Shown: positions 7,870 to 16,324 of the stretch, piece by piece
How positions within the stretch are numbered: the first letter of the stretch is position 1
Layout: each line of letters begins with the position of its first letter
Assembly (NCBI RefSeq): GCF_023702715.1
Contig: NZ_CP098480.1
Span: 1,364,001-1,428,000 of the forward strand
DNA length: 64,000 bases
Direction of reading: 5' to 3'
Source: Acinetobacter sp. C32I
GTDB lineage: Bacteria; Pseudomonadota; Gammaproteobacteria; Pseudomonadales; Moraxellaceae
Made by a program: the position numbers and the translations under genes
The notes under the pieces: model-generated
What the model was told of the DNA's origin: nothing
What the model saw: the letters and a program-made list of their open reading frames with translations, nothing else
Databases searched by the model: none

Positions 7870-10476
7870 TTAACTAACCTTTATCAGCGGAGATCCATTT
7901 TCTGCTGCATTTTGAGCTTGAATATCACAATCTAATGACTTTAATTCTACTGTTTTCATTTGTGCAGTTTGCCCGCCCATAAACAAATGCTGCCCCGCCT
8001 TCACCTCAAACTTGCCGCCTGTGATTGGAAAAATACCCGAACCATCCAGCTTAATTTGAGAACCACCCGAAGTAATCACAATCTCTTTCGGACTGGTAAT
8101 CTCAATACGATCTTCAGTCGAAATGATTTGAATCCCTTGCTTAGCAAGTAAATCTATTCCATCCGACTGTGCCTGCACCTCATACTTGCCTTTGGCCGCC
8201 ACCTGTTTAATCCCATTCTGTGCGGCAAAGAGGCTGATTCTGTCTTGAGCATGACTAATCATGTTCTTTTGCGTACTTAGATTGATACTGTCGCCTGCAA
8301 ACTGATTGATCTGTCCATCTGCCGATAAATGAATATCTTCATTGGTACTCAGAGCAATCCCCTCAGGTGAACTGAGTAACAGCATTGCTTTATTAAACTT
8401 GGCAATATCAGATTCAATTTCATCAGCAAACGCTTTCAGTTGATCCAGTGATTCAATCTCATCGGTCTGCTGATTCTTAGCCACTTCGCTTAAGGCTTTG
8501 GCATTGTTTTGATTACCCTCAAGCTGCTGTTTAGCAACTTGGGCATCAAGATGCTGGCCTTGGGCTTGATCCTGTTTATGCGTGGAAAGTAGTAAGCCAT
8601 CACCAGCACGCACGGCACCCCACTGGTCGGTGCGCAGTTCAAAACCTTCGCCGCGATCTTCACTTTCTGCTTTATCTTTGGGATGACTGAGTTTACCCAG
8701 ATTGAGTTGACTGGCAGCATGACTACTTTGCAACTGGGCACTGATCTGCCCTGTGGTGTCATCAAAGCGCAGTTGGTTAAAACCTTCACCTTGATACTCT
8801 TTAGACTTAATTCCTGCCAGTTTCTTAGTGTCAGGCAGCTTGCCTGCATTATCAAACTTGGTTGGGCTACGATGGCCTTCATGGATACGTCCCACCACAA
8901 ATGGACGGTCAATATTGCCATCAAAGAAGTCGATCACCACGATTTCATCAATACGGGGCAAGAAACGTGCGCCATAGCCTTCACCTGCCCAAGGGGTCAG
9001 TACATCCACCCAAGCAGAATCGGTGTCATTGTCATTGGCACCCGCACCACCATCATGGCTATGATCGTCATTACGGGTAAATAGGAAACGGACTTTAATT
9101 CGTCCCCATTCATCCACATAGATTTCTTCACCACTTGGCCCAACCACTTTGGCACGTTGTGGTGAGGCAGTTGGACGATGTTGTAATGGGTTAAATTCAG
9201 GAACGGTTTTAATGCTGCGGCGTTGCAATGTCAGTTGGTTGGCTTGGCGTTCGTCACTCTCTTTTATTTGCCAATTACTTTGTACTAATAGCTGATTGAT
9301 CTGTTGATGCAGATCTTTAGGCAAATTATTTTGGTTATAAAAGTTTTTGCCTGTGATCAGGAATTCTTTATCACTGCCAGCGTGTTGATCTATTTCAGGG
9401 TGTTCAGCCAATTCAAACCAGTAACCGACATGGGTATCTCGCACGGTGCTATGGGCTGTAAATTGTTTGGATTGTAAGTCGTAGTATTGACCCAAGTTCC
9501 GATTCAGTTTTTCAATTTGGGCATTGCCCGATGCGGTTGCACCATCCTCCCCATTGAGGTCTTGCATCCATGCCGGTGAAAAATGCCATGCCTGCTCCAG
9601 ACCAAGACTGGCATTGTCATATTGAGCACTATGTTTATGCGTACTTTGCACACTGCCTGCGCCATCTTCTTGTTCCAGTGCGTCCGCTTGCCAGCGTTGT
9701 ACATGCACGCTGCTCGGTTGTAATGAACGTTGTCCGACCAGACTAGTCATGCTGTCATATTGTTCGGTGGCACTACTACGGTGATAACGGATCTGTCGAC
9801 GCTCTAAAGCTTGGTACTGGCTATTGTCGTCAATCAGACGTAGTTTTTGCGGCTGAATCGCGGCACTGCTTTGCGCGACGGTTCGTTCAGCTTCATCAAT
9901 GAGCCAGTTAATCGATTCGCTCCGTAGCAAACGCGTCAGGAAGTCGTAGTCACTTTCCAAAGATTGCATGATAAAGGGACGAATATCGTAGTCTTGACTG
10001 AGTCCGCTTAAATCAAGCGTTAAGCTGGATGCAAATAAGGGGCTTTTTTGTTGCCACTCTTTGAAGATGATTTCGACTACATCACGCACGCTCTTGTTCA
10101 TAAACACGCGGCTGTTACGGCGTTGCTTCCACAATGCGGTTGGATCTTCTAAGGTGAGCTTATATACGGTCAGGCTACCGTCTGATTGTCCTTGTAAGGC
10201 TTGAGTAATAATCCCTGTGACGCGAGTGAGTTGTCCCTGATCGGTCACGCTATCAATTGCCGCTTGGCTGCCGATGAACTGTTTCAGGGGAATAGTCGCA
10301 TTGGTCGACAGGCAAATCAGTTCTGCCTTAAATCCTCCATTCAGTTGATGCTGACCATCAATACGTTGCAGGAAGACTTGAGTATTTAAATTTTGATTGG
10401 AAAATTGAATATGAATTGCACGCTTTTGTGCAGTCAAACCTAAATTGTCTAAAGCTTGAAATATATTAACCAACAT
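7870..10476 (-). CDS. vgrG: Type VI secretion tip protein VgrG
   Basis: Encodes 868 residues and forms the trimeric spike at the tip of the T6SS tube. A gp27-like base occupies roughly 1-430 (MNKSVRDVVEIIFKEW, YRPFIMQSLESDYDFLTRLLRSESINW-type motifs). The gp5 OB-fold follows with ARFLPRIDEIVVIDFFDGNIDRPFVVGRIHEG. A linker ends in RTDQWGAVRAGDGLLLSTH, and then comes a repetitive, Q-rich DUF2345 needle extension. No extra catalytic domain is recognisable after the needle. It is an orphan vgrG: no other structural T6SS genes (tss) and no PAAR gene occur in the window. It is first in a minus-strand cluster with the adaptor, effector and immunity-like genes, and a large palindrome lies just upstream. 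Confidence 0.95.
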   Translation of the reverse strand: MLVNIFQALDNLGLTAQKRAIHIQFSNQNLNTQVFLQRIDGQHQLNGGFKAELICLSTNATIPLKQFIGSQAAIDSVTDQGQLTRVTGIITQALQGQSDGSLTVYKLTLEDPTALWKQRRNSRVFMNKSVRDVVEIIFKEWQQKSPLFASSLTLDLSGLSQDYDIRPFIMQSLESDYDFLTRLLRSESINWLIDEAERTVAQSSAAIQPQKLRLIDDNSQYQALERRQIRYHRSSATEQYDSMTSLVGQRSLQPSSVHVQRWQADALEQEDGAGSVQSTHKHSAQYDNASLGLEQAWHFSPAWMQDLNGEDGATASGNAQIEKLNRNLGQYYDLQSKQFTAHSTVRDTHVGYWFELAEHPEIDQHAGSDKEFLITGKNFYNQNNLPKDLHQQINQLLVQSNWQIKESDERQANQLTLQRRSIKTVPEFNPLQHRPTASPQRAKVVGPSGEEIYVDEWGRIKVRFLFTRNDDHSHDGGAGANDNDTDSAWVDVLTPWAGEGYGARFLPRIDEIVVIDFFDGNIDRPFVVGRIHEGHRSPTKFDNAGKLPDTKKLAGIKSKEYQGEGFNQLRFDDTTGQISAQLQSSHAASQLNLGKLSHPKDKAESEDRGEGFELRTDQWGAVRAGDGLLLSTHKQDQAQGQHLDAQVAKQQLEGNQNNAKALSEVAKNQQTDEIESLDQLKAFADEIESDIAKFNKAMLLLSSPEGIALSTNEDIHLSADGQINQFAGDSINLSTQKNMISHAQDRISLFAAQNGIKQVAAKGKYEVQAQSDGIDLLAKQGIQIISTEDRIEITSPKEIVITSGGSQIKLDGSGIFPITGGKFEVKAGQHLFMGGQTAQMKTVELKSLDCDIQAQNAAENGSPLIKVS

Positions 10477-10512
10477 CTTTTTATATAAAATTAAATCAAA
10501 TTTTAGCCATGG

Positions 10513-10546
10513 TATACAAAACAGACTGATTTGTCTATTTTGTATA
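10513..10546. promoter_or_regulatory. 34-bp palindrome between the DUF2520 gene and vgrG
   Basis: Arms TATACAAAACAGAC (10513-10526) and GTCTATTTTGTATA (10533-10546) pair at 13 of 14 positions around a 6-base centre. It lies 17 bp from the 3' end of the DUF2520 gene and 37 bp upstream of the vgrG start. There is no U-tract on either side, so an operator or a processed RNA stem is as likely as a terminator. Confidence 0.5.
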
Positions 10547-10563
10547 ATTATTGTTAAATCGAT

Positions 10564-11337
10564 TTAATGATGGCGTTTTAAAATAGATTCACTGATAAGA
10601 CCATAGATATTCTGCAAGTCTGGGCGATTAGAATCTGCTAATAATTGACTATGCATACTCAATATATTTTGGTCACCGCGCATCGCAGGGCCTGTCTGCA
10701 TATCCTTGGGATGATTGGCTGTAGCTTTATTTGCGGTCTCTAAAATCAGTGGATAAAGTAAACTAAAATCAACCTGCTCAGCGTCGACGATTTGTTTCGC
10801 CATGTCATAACAATAATTACTAAAATTGCAAGCAAATACCGCCGCCAAATGCAAAGTCAAACGTTGTGTAGAGCTATATTGATAGACACGTTGGCTTAAA
10901 CTGTTGGCTAATTCGGTTAATAAGGTTAAGTCCTGTGGCTGGACTGCTTCAACAAATAAAGGGGTATCTGTCCAATTCACATCCCTTTCCATACTAAAGG
11001 TTTGCAAAGGATAGAACACACCCGCGCGTGGATGTCTTTGTTCCAGTATCGATAAAGCAGTACTTCCCGAAGTATGTACAATCAGATTTTCAGCGAGATG
11101 GGGCGCAATCGAATCAATCACACTGTGAATCGCCTGATCACTGACTGCAATAATCACCAAATCGGTTTGCGCATCCAACTGTTGCACATCGTCAATTGCT
11201 TGGGCATTGACTTGGTCTGCAAGGGTCTGAGCATGTTGTAGATTCCGACTAAAGATTTGTACAATCTGATGCTGCAACTGCAATACTTTGGCCAAATGGG
11301 TTGCAACACGACCTGCTCCAATCAATGTAATTCGCAT
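10564..11337 (-). CDS. Rossmann-fold DUF2520 protein (predicted NAD(P)-dependent oxidoreductase)
   Basis: Encodes 257 residues. The N-terminal dinucleotide-binding motif is MRITLIGAGRVATHLA (G-x-G-x-x-A), with VIIAVSDQAIHSVI and HTSGSTAL further on. The C-terminal helical half (TLHLAAVFACNFSNYCYDMA, then TGPAMRGD) is the DUF2520 domain found in 6-phosphogluconate- or ketopantoate-reductase-like proteins. The substrate is unknown. It starts with a clean ATG, follows the lipoprotein gene on the same strand, and is separated from it by a terminator, so it probably has its own promoter. Confidence 0.85.
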   Translation of the reverse strand: MRITLIGAGRVATHLAKVLQLQHQIVQIFSRNLQHAQTLADQVNAQAIDDVQQLDAQTDLVIIAVSDQAIHSVIDSIAPHLAENLIVHTSGSTALSILEQRHPRAGVFYPLQTFSMERDVNWTDTPLFVEAVQPQDLTLLTELANSLSQRVYQYSSTQRLTLHLAAVFACNFSNYCYDMAKQIVDAEQVDFSLLYPLILETANKATANHPKDMQTGPAMRGDQNILSMHSQLLADSNRPDLQNIYGLISESILKRHH

Positions 11338-11377
11338 AATATTTATCTTAAAACCATCGCTGTGCTAAGCATGCCAA

Positions 11378-11405
11378 TAAAAAAAGGACGAATCAATTCG
11401 TCCTT
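11378..11405 (-). terminator. Intrinsic terminator of the LprI-like lipoprotein gene
   Basis: AAGGACGAAT-CA-ATTCGTCCTT stem (11384-11405), followed on the minus strand by seven Ts. It lies 16 bp after the stop at 11421. Confidence 0.85.
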
Positions 11406-11420
11406 CATGTTGTTGCTTAC

Positions 11421-12467
11421 TTAATTGACATTATTGAGATAGACAATGCGCTCAATGGTACGTTGGGTGAAGCACTTGGTGTACTGCATCTCTTGATCTT
11501 GTTGACGCATCGCATCATTCCAATAGCGTGATTGCTTTTGATAGGTTTCCAAATCTTTTTCTGGAATATCAGATACATGCTTCTGAGCAAGCACCTTACA
11601 ATCAACATCACGTTTTTCAAACCAATCAGACTGGTCTTGCTGCAACTGTGCTTTTTGCTCTGGACTAAACTTGTCCCAGGTTTGATTTAAGCGCTCAACC
11701 TGCTGTGCTTTTTCAGCATCCAACTCTTTTTTGCGAATATCCATTGCTTTTTGAGCCAAGCCCATTTGAGCCGATTCTTCTGCATCATATTGCTGCTGAG
11801 CTTGTTCATTGCTTTGTTCAATCAGGCGGTTTTCTTTTAAATAAGCCACATACTGTACGGCTTTTGTCGCCATAAAGACCACACCATCAATCACTGCATT
11901 TTGATCAGGAATATTAAACACTAAACCATCTTTGTCGGTCTTGGTAATATCATAGAAAAAGCTACCTTTAAGTTGATCATTTTCTAAGGTCAATGAATAT
12001 TCATTATCGGCAAAATAATCACCTAAAGTACTTGCGCTATAATCACCTTCACACTCTTCACAATTTTTTTGCTGCTCAGCATAGGCATTCTCCGCACGCT
12101 TTTGTAAACCTTTCGGGAATTGAACAATTAACTGACTTTCACAGCTCAATTGTGTTTTTGATGCTTGCTCGCCTTCTGCTGCATCTAAGGTACGCACATT
12201 TTTAATTTCGAATTTCAGACCTTTATTGATTTTGTCCAGAACATCATAGTCTGCCTGATACTGACTTTCTCTTAGACTACGCTCGATTTGTTTTAAATAA
12301 TCTTTTTTGAGTGCCGCTTGAATATTATTCAAGTTATCTTGATTAGTACAACTCCACTCAGCGACTGCCGCATCCGTATTTTCAACTTTATCTTTCGGTT
12401 TGAACTTATCACACCCTGTTAATAACACTGCTGCGGTTAATGTTGTGAATATAAAAAACTTATTCAT
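11421..12467 (-). CDS. Lipoprotein with LprI/DUF1311-like C-terminus
   Basis: Encodes 348 residues. A lipoprotein signal ends LLTGC (lipobox Cys at residue 19), so it is an envelope lipoprotein; Asp follows the Cys, a residue associated with inner-membrane retention in enterics. The C-terminal ~100 residues (LNQTWDKFSPEQKAQLQQDQSDWFEKRDVDCK...YTKCFTQRTIERIVYL) match the DUF1311/LprI pattern with its conserved W and paired cysteines, a fold linked to lysozyme inhibition in some proteins. The N-terminal half carries a CxxC-type pair (NCEECEG). It is a single gene with a strong terminator. The function is not established. Confidence 0.75.
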   Translation of the reverse strand: MNKFFIFTTLTAAVLLTGCDKFKPKDKVENTDAAVAEWSCTNQDNLNNIQAALKKDYLKQIERSLRESQYQADYDVLDKINKGLKFEIKNVRTLDAAEGEQASKTQLSCESQLIVQFPKGLQKRAENAYAEQQKNCEECEGDYSASTLGDYFADNEYSLTLENDQLKGSFFYDITKTDKDGLVFNIPDQNAVIDGVVFMATKAVQYVAYLKENRLIEQSNEQAQQQYDAEESAQMGLAQKAMDIRKKELDAEKAQQVERLNQTWDKFSPEQKAQLQQDQSDWFEKRDVDCKVLAQKHVSDIPEKDLETYQKQSRYWNDAMRQQDQEMQYTKCFTQRTIERIVYLNNVN

Positions 12468-12595
12468 ATTAATGCTCTATTATCTTGTTTTTCGCGCGTA
12501 TTCTACTCAATTTAAATCTATACTTTCGAGTCTTTTATTTGATTTTATTTAGGCGTTTGCGTTTAAAATCATATTCACTTAAATAAACAATTAAA

Positions 12596-12627
12596 ATAAA
12601 AGGAGTTATTTTCTCAATAACTCCTTT
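12596..12627 (-). terminator. Terminator of the OmpA/BON protein gene
   Basis: AAAGGAGTTATT and AATAACTCCTTT form a 12-bp stem around a 5-base loop, 22 bp past the stop. On the minus strand it is followed by a TTTTATTTT tract. Confidence 0.75.
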
Positions 12628-12648
12628 AAAACTTCAACAAACCATCAA

Positions 12649-14073
12649 TTAAGGAGTAATTGAAAACTCAATACGACGATTTTTAAAACGTCCTTCCTCA
12701 GTTGTATTATCTGCAACAGGGTTATCTGCGCCATGTCCTACCGCTGTGAGTTGAGAAGCATCCACGCCTTGACTAACTAAATAATCGACCACAGCCTGTG
12801 CACGTTTTTGTGACAGTGCTTTATTGCCATTGGCATTACCTGTTGAATCGGTATAGCCCGCAACAGTCAGTTTTGCATCTTTGCTATTTTTCATTAAGCC
12901 AGCGGCTTTATCCAAGATCGCTTTGTTTTCATCTGGAATCTGATTGGATCCGGTTGAGAAATTAATAATCTGTAGATTAAGTGCTTTAATTACGGCGTTA
13001 ATATCAACCTGATTGACATCAATACTTGCCAATGCATCTTGCGCTGCATTTAGACTATTGCTTACAGAATCTGCCGCACTTACGGGTGCTTCCACTACCA
13101 CCTCGGTATTCGGCACCAATGCTTTGATCTTGCCCTGTAACTCATTGAGTTTAGCTGTATCAGCACCTTTTAATGTGATCTTATCACCCACCCACTCCAA
13201 GGAAACATTTGGAACCCCTTTAAGCAATCCCAATACACCCGCAAGTCCTGCTTGATCGGTAAAGTTGCCTGCATGTGTTGCAGCCGTACCAGCAGTATCT
13301 ACCGTACAGTCCTGAGTAGAAGAAAAAACTTCTTTGACTTTGGCCTGAATGCTGGCAAGGAACCCTTGATCACCAACCATGACCTGACACTGTGCAACAT
13401 CACCATTGGCATCAGTGGTTAATGCCAAACTCGCTGGGGCAATGACTGTACCGACTTGTGATGCAGGTGAATCCTCATTATTTACAGGTACTTCCATTTG
13501 TTTATGTTGACATGCCTTCCATAACCATGCGACTAGAAGTGCCAAAATAATCAGTGCGACTATCGGTAGCCAAGCACGTGATTTACTTCCTGTCGTCGCA
13601 GTTGCGCTGGCGAAGCTCGTTGTTGAGGCCGTAGCACTAGAAACCAGTCCTAAAGGCGCAAGCAAACCTACCGCCCAAGCAGGTAACAGCGCACGAATTG
13701 AATCGGCATGCTGTTTTAAATAATTGACAATACTTTGGGTATCATTGCCTGCTTCACTGGTTAAAGCAGCCAAGCTGATCGGAATCGAGTGATTTAAGGT
13801 TTGTTCTGCTTCAGCTGTGGGAAGCTGACCGCCAGCAAGATTGGATAATAATGCATTTTTAACTTGATCATTATGACCAAATAAATCGAATAATGAAGGT
13901 GAAATTGACTCTTTTAGTTTCTGAATCAATTCAGGCTTTGCAGCTAAAATCGAAAGAAAAATCGGGTAAAATTTAGATAACAGCGCACTTTTTTCGTTCG
14001 CCAAACCGTCTTGATCACTCACAAGCACAGAAGTCACTTTCTGCTTTAACAGTTCTATTGGGTTTATTGACAT
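12649..14073 (-). CDS. OmpA-family protein with N-terminal helical domain, TM segment and BON domain
   Basis: Encodes 474 residues. Residues 1-140 are a helical domain (SINPIELLKQKV...LLPAWAVGLL) shared with the neighbouring 14309 gene. A transmembrane helix lies at 168-186, and a BON-like segment (CQVMVGDQGFLASIQAKVK...VSLEWVGDKITLKG) at about 225-335. A C-terminal OmpA peptidoglycan-binding domain (NFSTGSNQIPDENK...GYTDSTGNANGNKALSQKRAQAVVDYL...GRFKNRRIEF) runs from about 365 to 474. With a single internal TM and no signal peptide it is probably an inner-membrane protein whose OmpA domain reaches the peptidoglycan. It is transcribed alone, from a promoter that is duplicated next door. Confidence 0.85.
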   Translation of the reverse strand: MSINPIELLKQKVTSVLVSDQDGLANEKSALLSKFYPIFLSILAAKPELIQKLKESISPSLFDLFGHNDQVKNALLSNLAGGQLPTAEAEQTLNHSIPISLAALTSEAGNDTQSIVNYLKQHADSIRALLPAWAVGLLAPLGLVSSATASTTSFASATATTGSKSRAWLPIVALIILALLVAWLWKACQHKQMEVPVNNEDSPASQVGTVIAPASLALTTDANGDVAQCQVMVGDQGFLASIQAKVKEVFSSTQDCTVDTAGTAATHAGNFTDQAGLAGVLGLLKGVPNVSLEWVGDKITLKGADTAKLNELQGKIKALVPNTEVVVEAPVSAADSVSNSLNAAQDALASIDVNQVDINAVIKALNLQIINFSTGSNQIPDENKAILDKAAGLMKNSKDAKLTVAGYTDSTGNANGNKALSQKRAQAVVDYLVSQGVDASQLTAVGHGADNPVADNTTEEGRFKNRRIEFSITP

Positions 14074-14195
14074 TGTTATTCACTCCAACACATTAAATTT
14101 ATAATATTCAGATCGCTTAAGAAAAATGCGAAGCACAAGCAAACTGATGCTTTTTCATTCTAAACATTTGTGTGTTTTTTATTCGTTTTTATATC

Positions 14196-14232
14196 ATTTA
14201 AATACAATACTTACATCACACTTTACAAAGCA
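14196..14232 (-). repeat. Duplicated promoter region, copy A (OmpA/BON gene)
   Basis: A 37-bp stretch matches 15001-15037 with 3 differences. On the minus strand it reads TTGTAA, 18 bp, TATTTA, a plausible promoter 123 bp from the start codon at 14073. Confidence 0.6.
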
Positions 14233-14308
14233 TATTTCTGCCATTCCTGTACTTGGCACGGACCCACTTACGGAATGATCAAGCACAATCTTATCAAAGC
14301 GGTAGATT

Positions 14309-14881
14309 TTACTTACTTAGATGATAAAGAAAGAGCAAAGAAAAGCTGGCAAAAATCAAAGTTAAAAAAGGAAATAATTTATAGGATTTCTTTTCAATTG
14401 ACTCTTCTACAGGTGCTATAACTTCTTCCAATACGGGCTCAGGTTCAGGAACTTCATTTAAGTGTCGCAATACCTCATCTGACCAGTTTGGCAATAAGGC
14501 ATGAATAGACTGTTTATGTTCTCGGAGATAATGAATAATGCTGATCGCATCATTACCGACCTCATTTGAAAGCACAGCTAAGCTTTTAGGAATGGCTCGA
14601 TTTAATGTAATTTCAACTTCAGCCACAGCAACTTTGCCTGCTGCCAATCTCAATAACAATTCATTTTTTACACGTTCATTTTGCTCTAATAAATCAAAAA
14701 TAGAAGGTGTAAGTTTTTCTTTTAATTGATCAACCAATTCAGGCTTTTCTAAAAAACGATGTAAGAAAATAGGGTAAAATCTTGATAAAATATCATTTTT
14801 TTCATTTACTAAGCAAGTTTGATCATTGACAATGATAGAGGATACTCTTTGCTTAAGTAATTCCATTGGGTTAATAGCCAT
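14309..14881 (-). CDS. Truncated paralogue of the OmpA/BON protein (N-terminal domain plus TM)
   Basis: I start at the ATG at 14881 (MAINPMELLKQRV), which has GGAG nine bases upstream and aligns with the start of the neighbour (MSINPIELLKQKV); the longer frame adds 13 unsupported residues. About 190 residues. The first ~140 resemble the N-terminal helical domain of the 12649-14073 protein along their whole length, including SIFDLLEQNERVKNELLLRLAAG and HALLPNW. A proline/glutamate-rich linker (PEPEPVLEEVIAPVEE) and one C-terminal TM (FPFLTLIFASFSLLFLYHL) follow. The BON and OmpA domains are absent. The ending is clean, so it may be a functional tail-anchored partner rather than a pseudogene. 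Its promoter region is also a copy of the neighbour's. Confidence 0.75.
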   Translation of the reverse strand: MAINPMELLKQRVSSIIVNDQTCLVNEKNDILSRFYPIFLHRFLEKPELVDQLKEKLTPSIFDLLEQNERVKNELLLRLAAGKVAVAEVEITLNRAIPKSLAVLSNEVGNDAISIIHYLREHKQSIHALLPNWSDEVLRHLNEVPEPEPVLEEVIAPVEESIEKKSYKLFPFLTLIFASFSLLFLYHLSK

Positions 14882-15000
14882 GTGATTTAGCTCCAATTCT
14901 TTAAATTGTTTATTTCTCATTTTTTATAATTTTATGTAAAGCACATCTCATTTATTTTGTTACTTTAATCTAATTTTTCTATTTTTATCAGCTTTGTAAA

Positions 15001-15037
15001 ATTTAAATACAATATCTACATCACAGTTTACAAAGCA
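15001..15037 (-). repeat. Duplicated promoter region, copy B (truncated paralogue)
   Basis: Partner of 14196-14232 (34/37 identical by eye). It lies 120 bp upstream of the ATG at 14881, almost the same distance as copy A from its gene. Confidence 0.6.
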
Positions 15038-15065
15038 GAATAAGACTTGATCATCTTATTCTGCT
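15034..15065 (-). terminator. Hairpin terminator after the pyrC-like gene
   Basis: AGCAGAATAAGA and TCTTATTCTGCT form a 12-bp stem with an 8-base loop, starting 14 bp past the stop. The U-tract is short. It overlaps the edge of promoter copy B. Confidence 0.6.
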
Positions 15066-15078
15066 GTTTTCATCTCAT

Positions 15079-16311
15079 TTATGCGAAGGTGCTCACCACC
15101 TTACCTGTCAGTTGTTGACCAAGTAACGGCGTATTTTTACCTTGAGATAGGATGCTGTCTTTAGACACGGTCCACTGTAGTTCTGGATCAATTAAAACCC
15201 AACCGGCTTCTTGCAGCCAACGATCCGTCATATTGGCCACTTGTGCTGGAATAGAGGTCACTTTCGCCACCCATTCCAAAGGCTCAAACACACCTTCTTG
15301 AATCAATTGCACACCTAAACCGACATAGGTATCAAAAGCAGTAATCCCTGGCTGTGTTTCCGCAAATGGAGCCATTTTAGCTGAACTGCTAAGTGGTTCA
15401 TGATGCGTACAGATTGCGTCAATCACGCCCTCTTTCACCCCTTGACGCAATAAGGCTTTATCTTGCTCAGAACGTAGCGGTGGACGTACATGTGCAAGCG
15501 AGTTAAAACCATCGGTCAGTTGCTCAGTCAGATGCAATTGATGCATGGCAACATCAGCAGTCACAGGTAAGCCTTTGGCTTTTGCTGCGCGAATCAAATC
15601 AACCGAAGCACCACTAGACAGTAAACCAAAGTGTGCTTTCACGCCTGTTGCTTCAATCATGATCAAGTATTTGGCAATTGCAACAGTTTCAGCAATCGCA
15701 GGGATCATCGGTAAACCTTGGCGAGAAGCAATAAAGCCTTCATGCGCACAGCCATCTTTGGCAATCTGGGGTTCTTCGGCATAGAACACGACAGTCAAGC
15801 CCAGACCTGCTGCATATTCCAGAGTACGAATCACCACATCATCATTTTCAAAGCTTGCATTGGCATTTGAAACAGCCGTACATCCACCTTTCTTCAACCC
15901 CGCCATATTGGCAGGTTGTTTGCCATTGAGGCCTTGGGTTTGCGCACCGATAATTTGCAGGTAAATGCCCCCATCCAATTGTGCTTTTTCGATCAAGCCA
16001 TGAATCAAAGCACCGTTATCCTGCACAATTGGTTTTGAATCCGGTGGTGTCATCACATGCAAAATACCATTGGCACGAGCCGCTTTACCTTCAGACTTTA
16101 AGGTTCCATGCTGTTGTTGCCCTGGTTCACGTAAACGTGCACAAAGATCAACCATGGTTGGCATTAACCATTTGCCTTGACCATCAATGGTTTCATTGAC
16201 TTGATCTACTGCATCAACCAACTTGCCATTTTCGATATAAACCGTTTTTACTTGATCAGTTTTTTGAATTGGATCGAGCACACGGACATTTTCAATTTTT
16301 ACAATACTCAT
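15079..16311 (-). CDS. pyrX: Inactive dihydroorotase-like subunit (PyrC', partner of PyrB)
   Basis: Start set at the ATG at 16311 (410 residues), with AGGGGA eight bases upstream; the longer frame would overlap pyrB. It has the dihydroorotase amidohydrolase fold, but the metal-binding D-x-H-x-H motif is replaced: residues 55-64 read DLCARLREPG, so both histidines are gone (C57, R59). In Pseudomonas such non-catalytic PyrC' chains are needed to assemble active aspartate transcarbamoylase with PyrB in a dodecamer. The position 13 bp after pyrB on the same strand fits that. The actual dihydroorotase must be encoded elsewhere. The structural role is inferred from the family. Some databases label this pyrC. 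Confidence 0.88.
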   Translation of the reverse strand: MSIVKIENVRVLDPIQKTDQVKTVYIENGKLVDAVDQVNETIDGQGKWLMPTMVDLCARLREPGQQQHGTLKSEGKAARANGILHVMTPPDSKPIVQDNGALIHGLIEKAQLDGGIYLQIIGAQTQGLNGKQPANMAGLKKGGCTAVSNANASFENDDVVIRTLEYAAGLGLTVVFYAEEPQIAKDGCAHEGFIASRQGLPMIPAIAETVAIAKYLIMIEATGVKAHFGLLSSGASVDLIRAAKAKGLPVTADVAMHQLHLTEQLTDGFNSLAHVRPPLRSEQDKALLRQGVKEGVIDAICTHHEPLSSSAKMAPFAETQPGITAFDTYVGLGVQLIQEGVFEPLEWVAKVTSIPAQVANMTDRWLQEAGWVLIDPELQWTVSKDSILSQGKNTPLLGQQLTGKVVSTFA

Positions 16312-16324
16312 GTGATCTATCCCC

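Noticed and set aside
14253..14272. TTGGCACGG as a possible sigma-54 promoter upstream of the OmpA/BON gene
   Set aside because: It is on the wrong strand for that gene and has no GC at the required 10-bp spacing.
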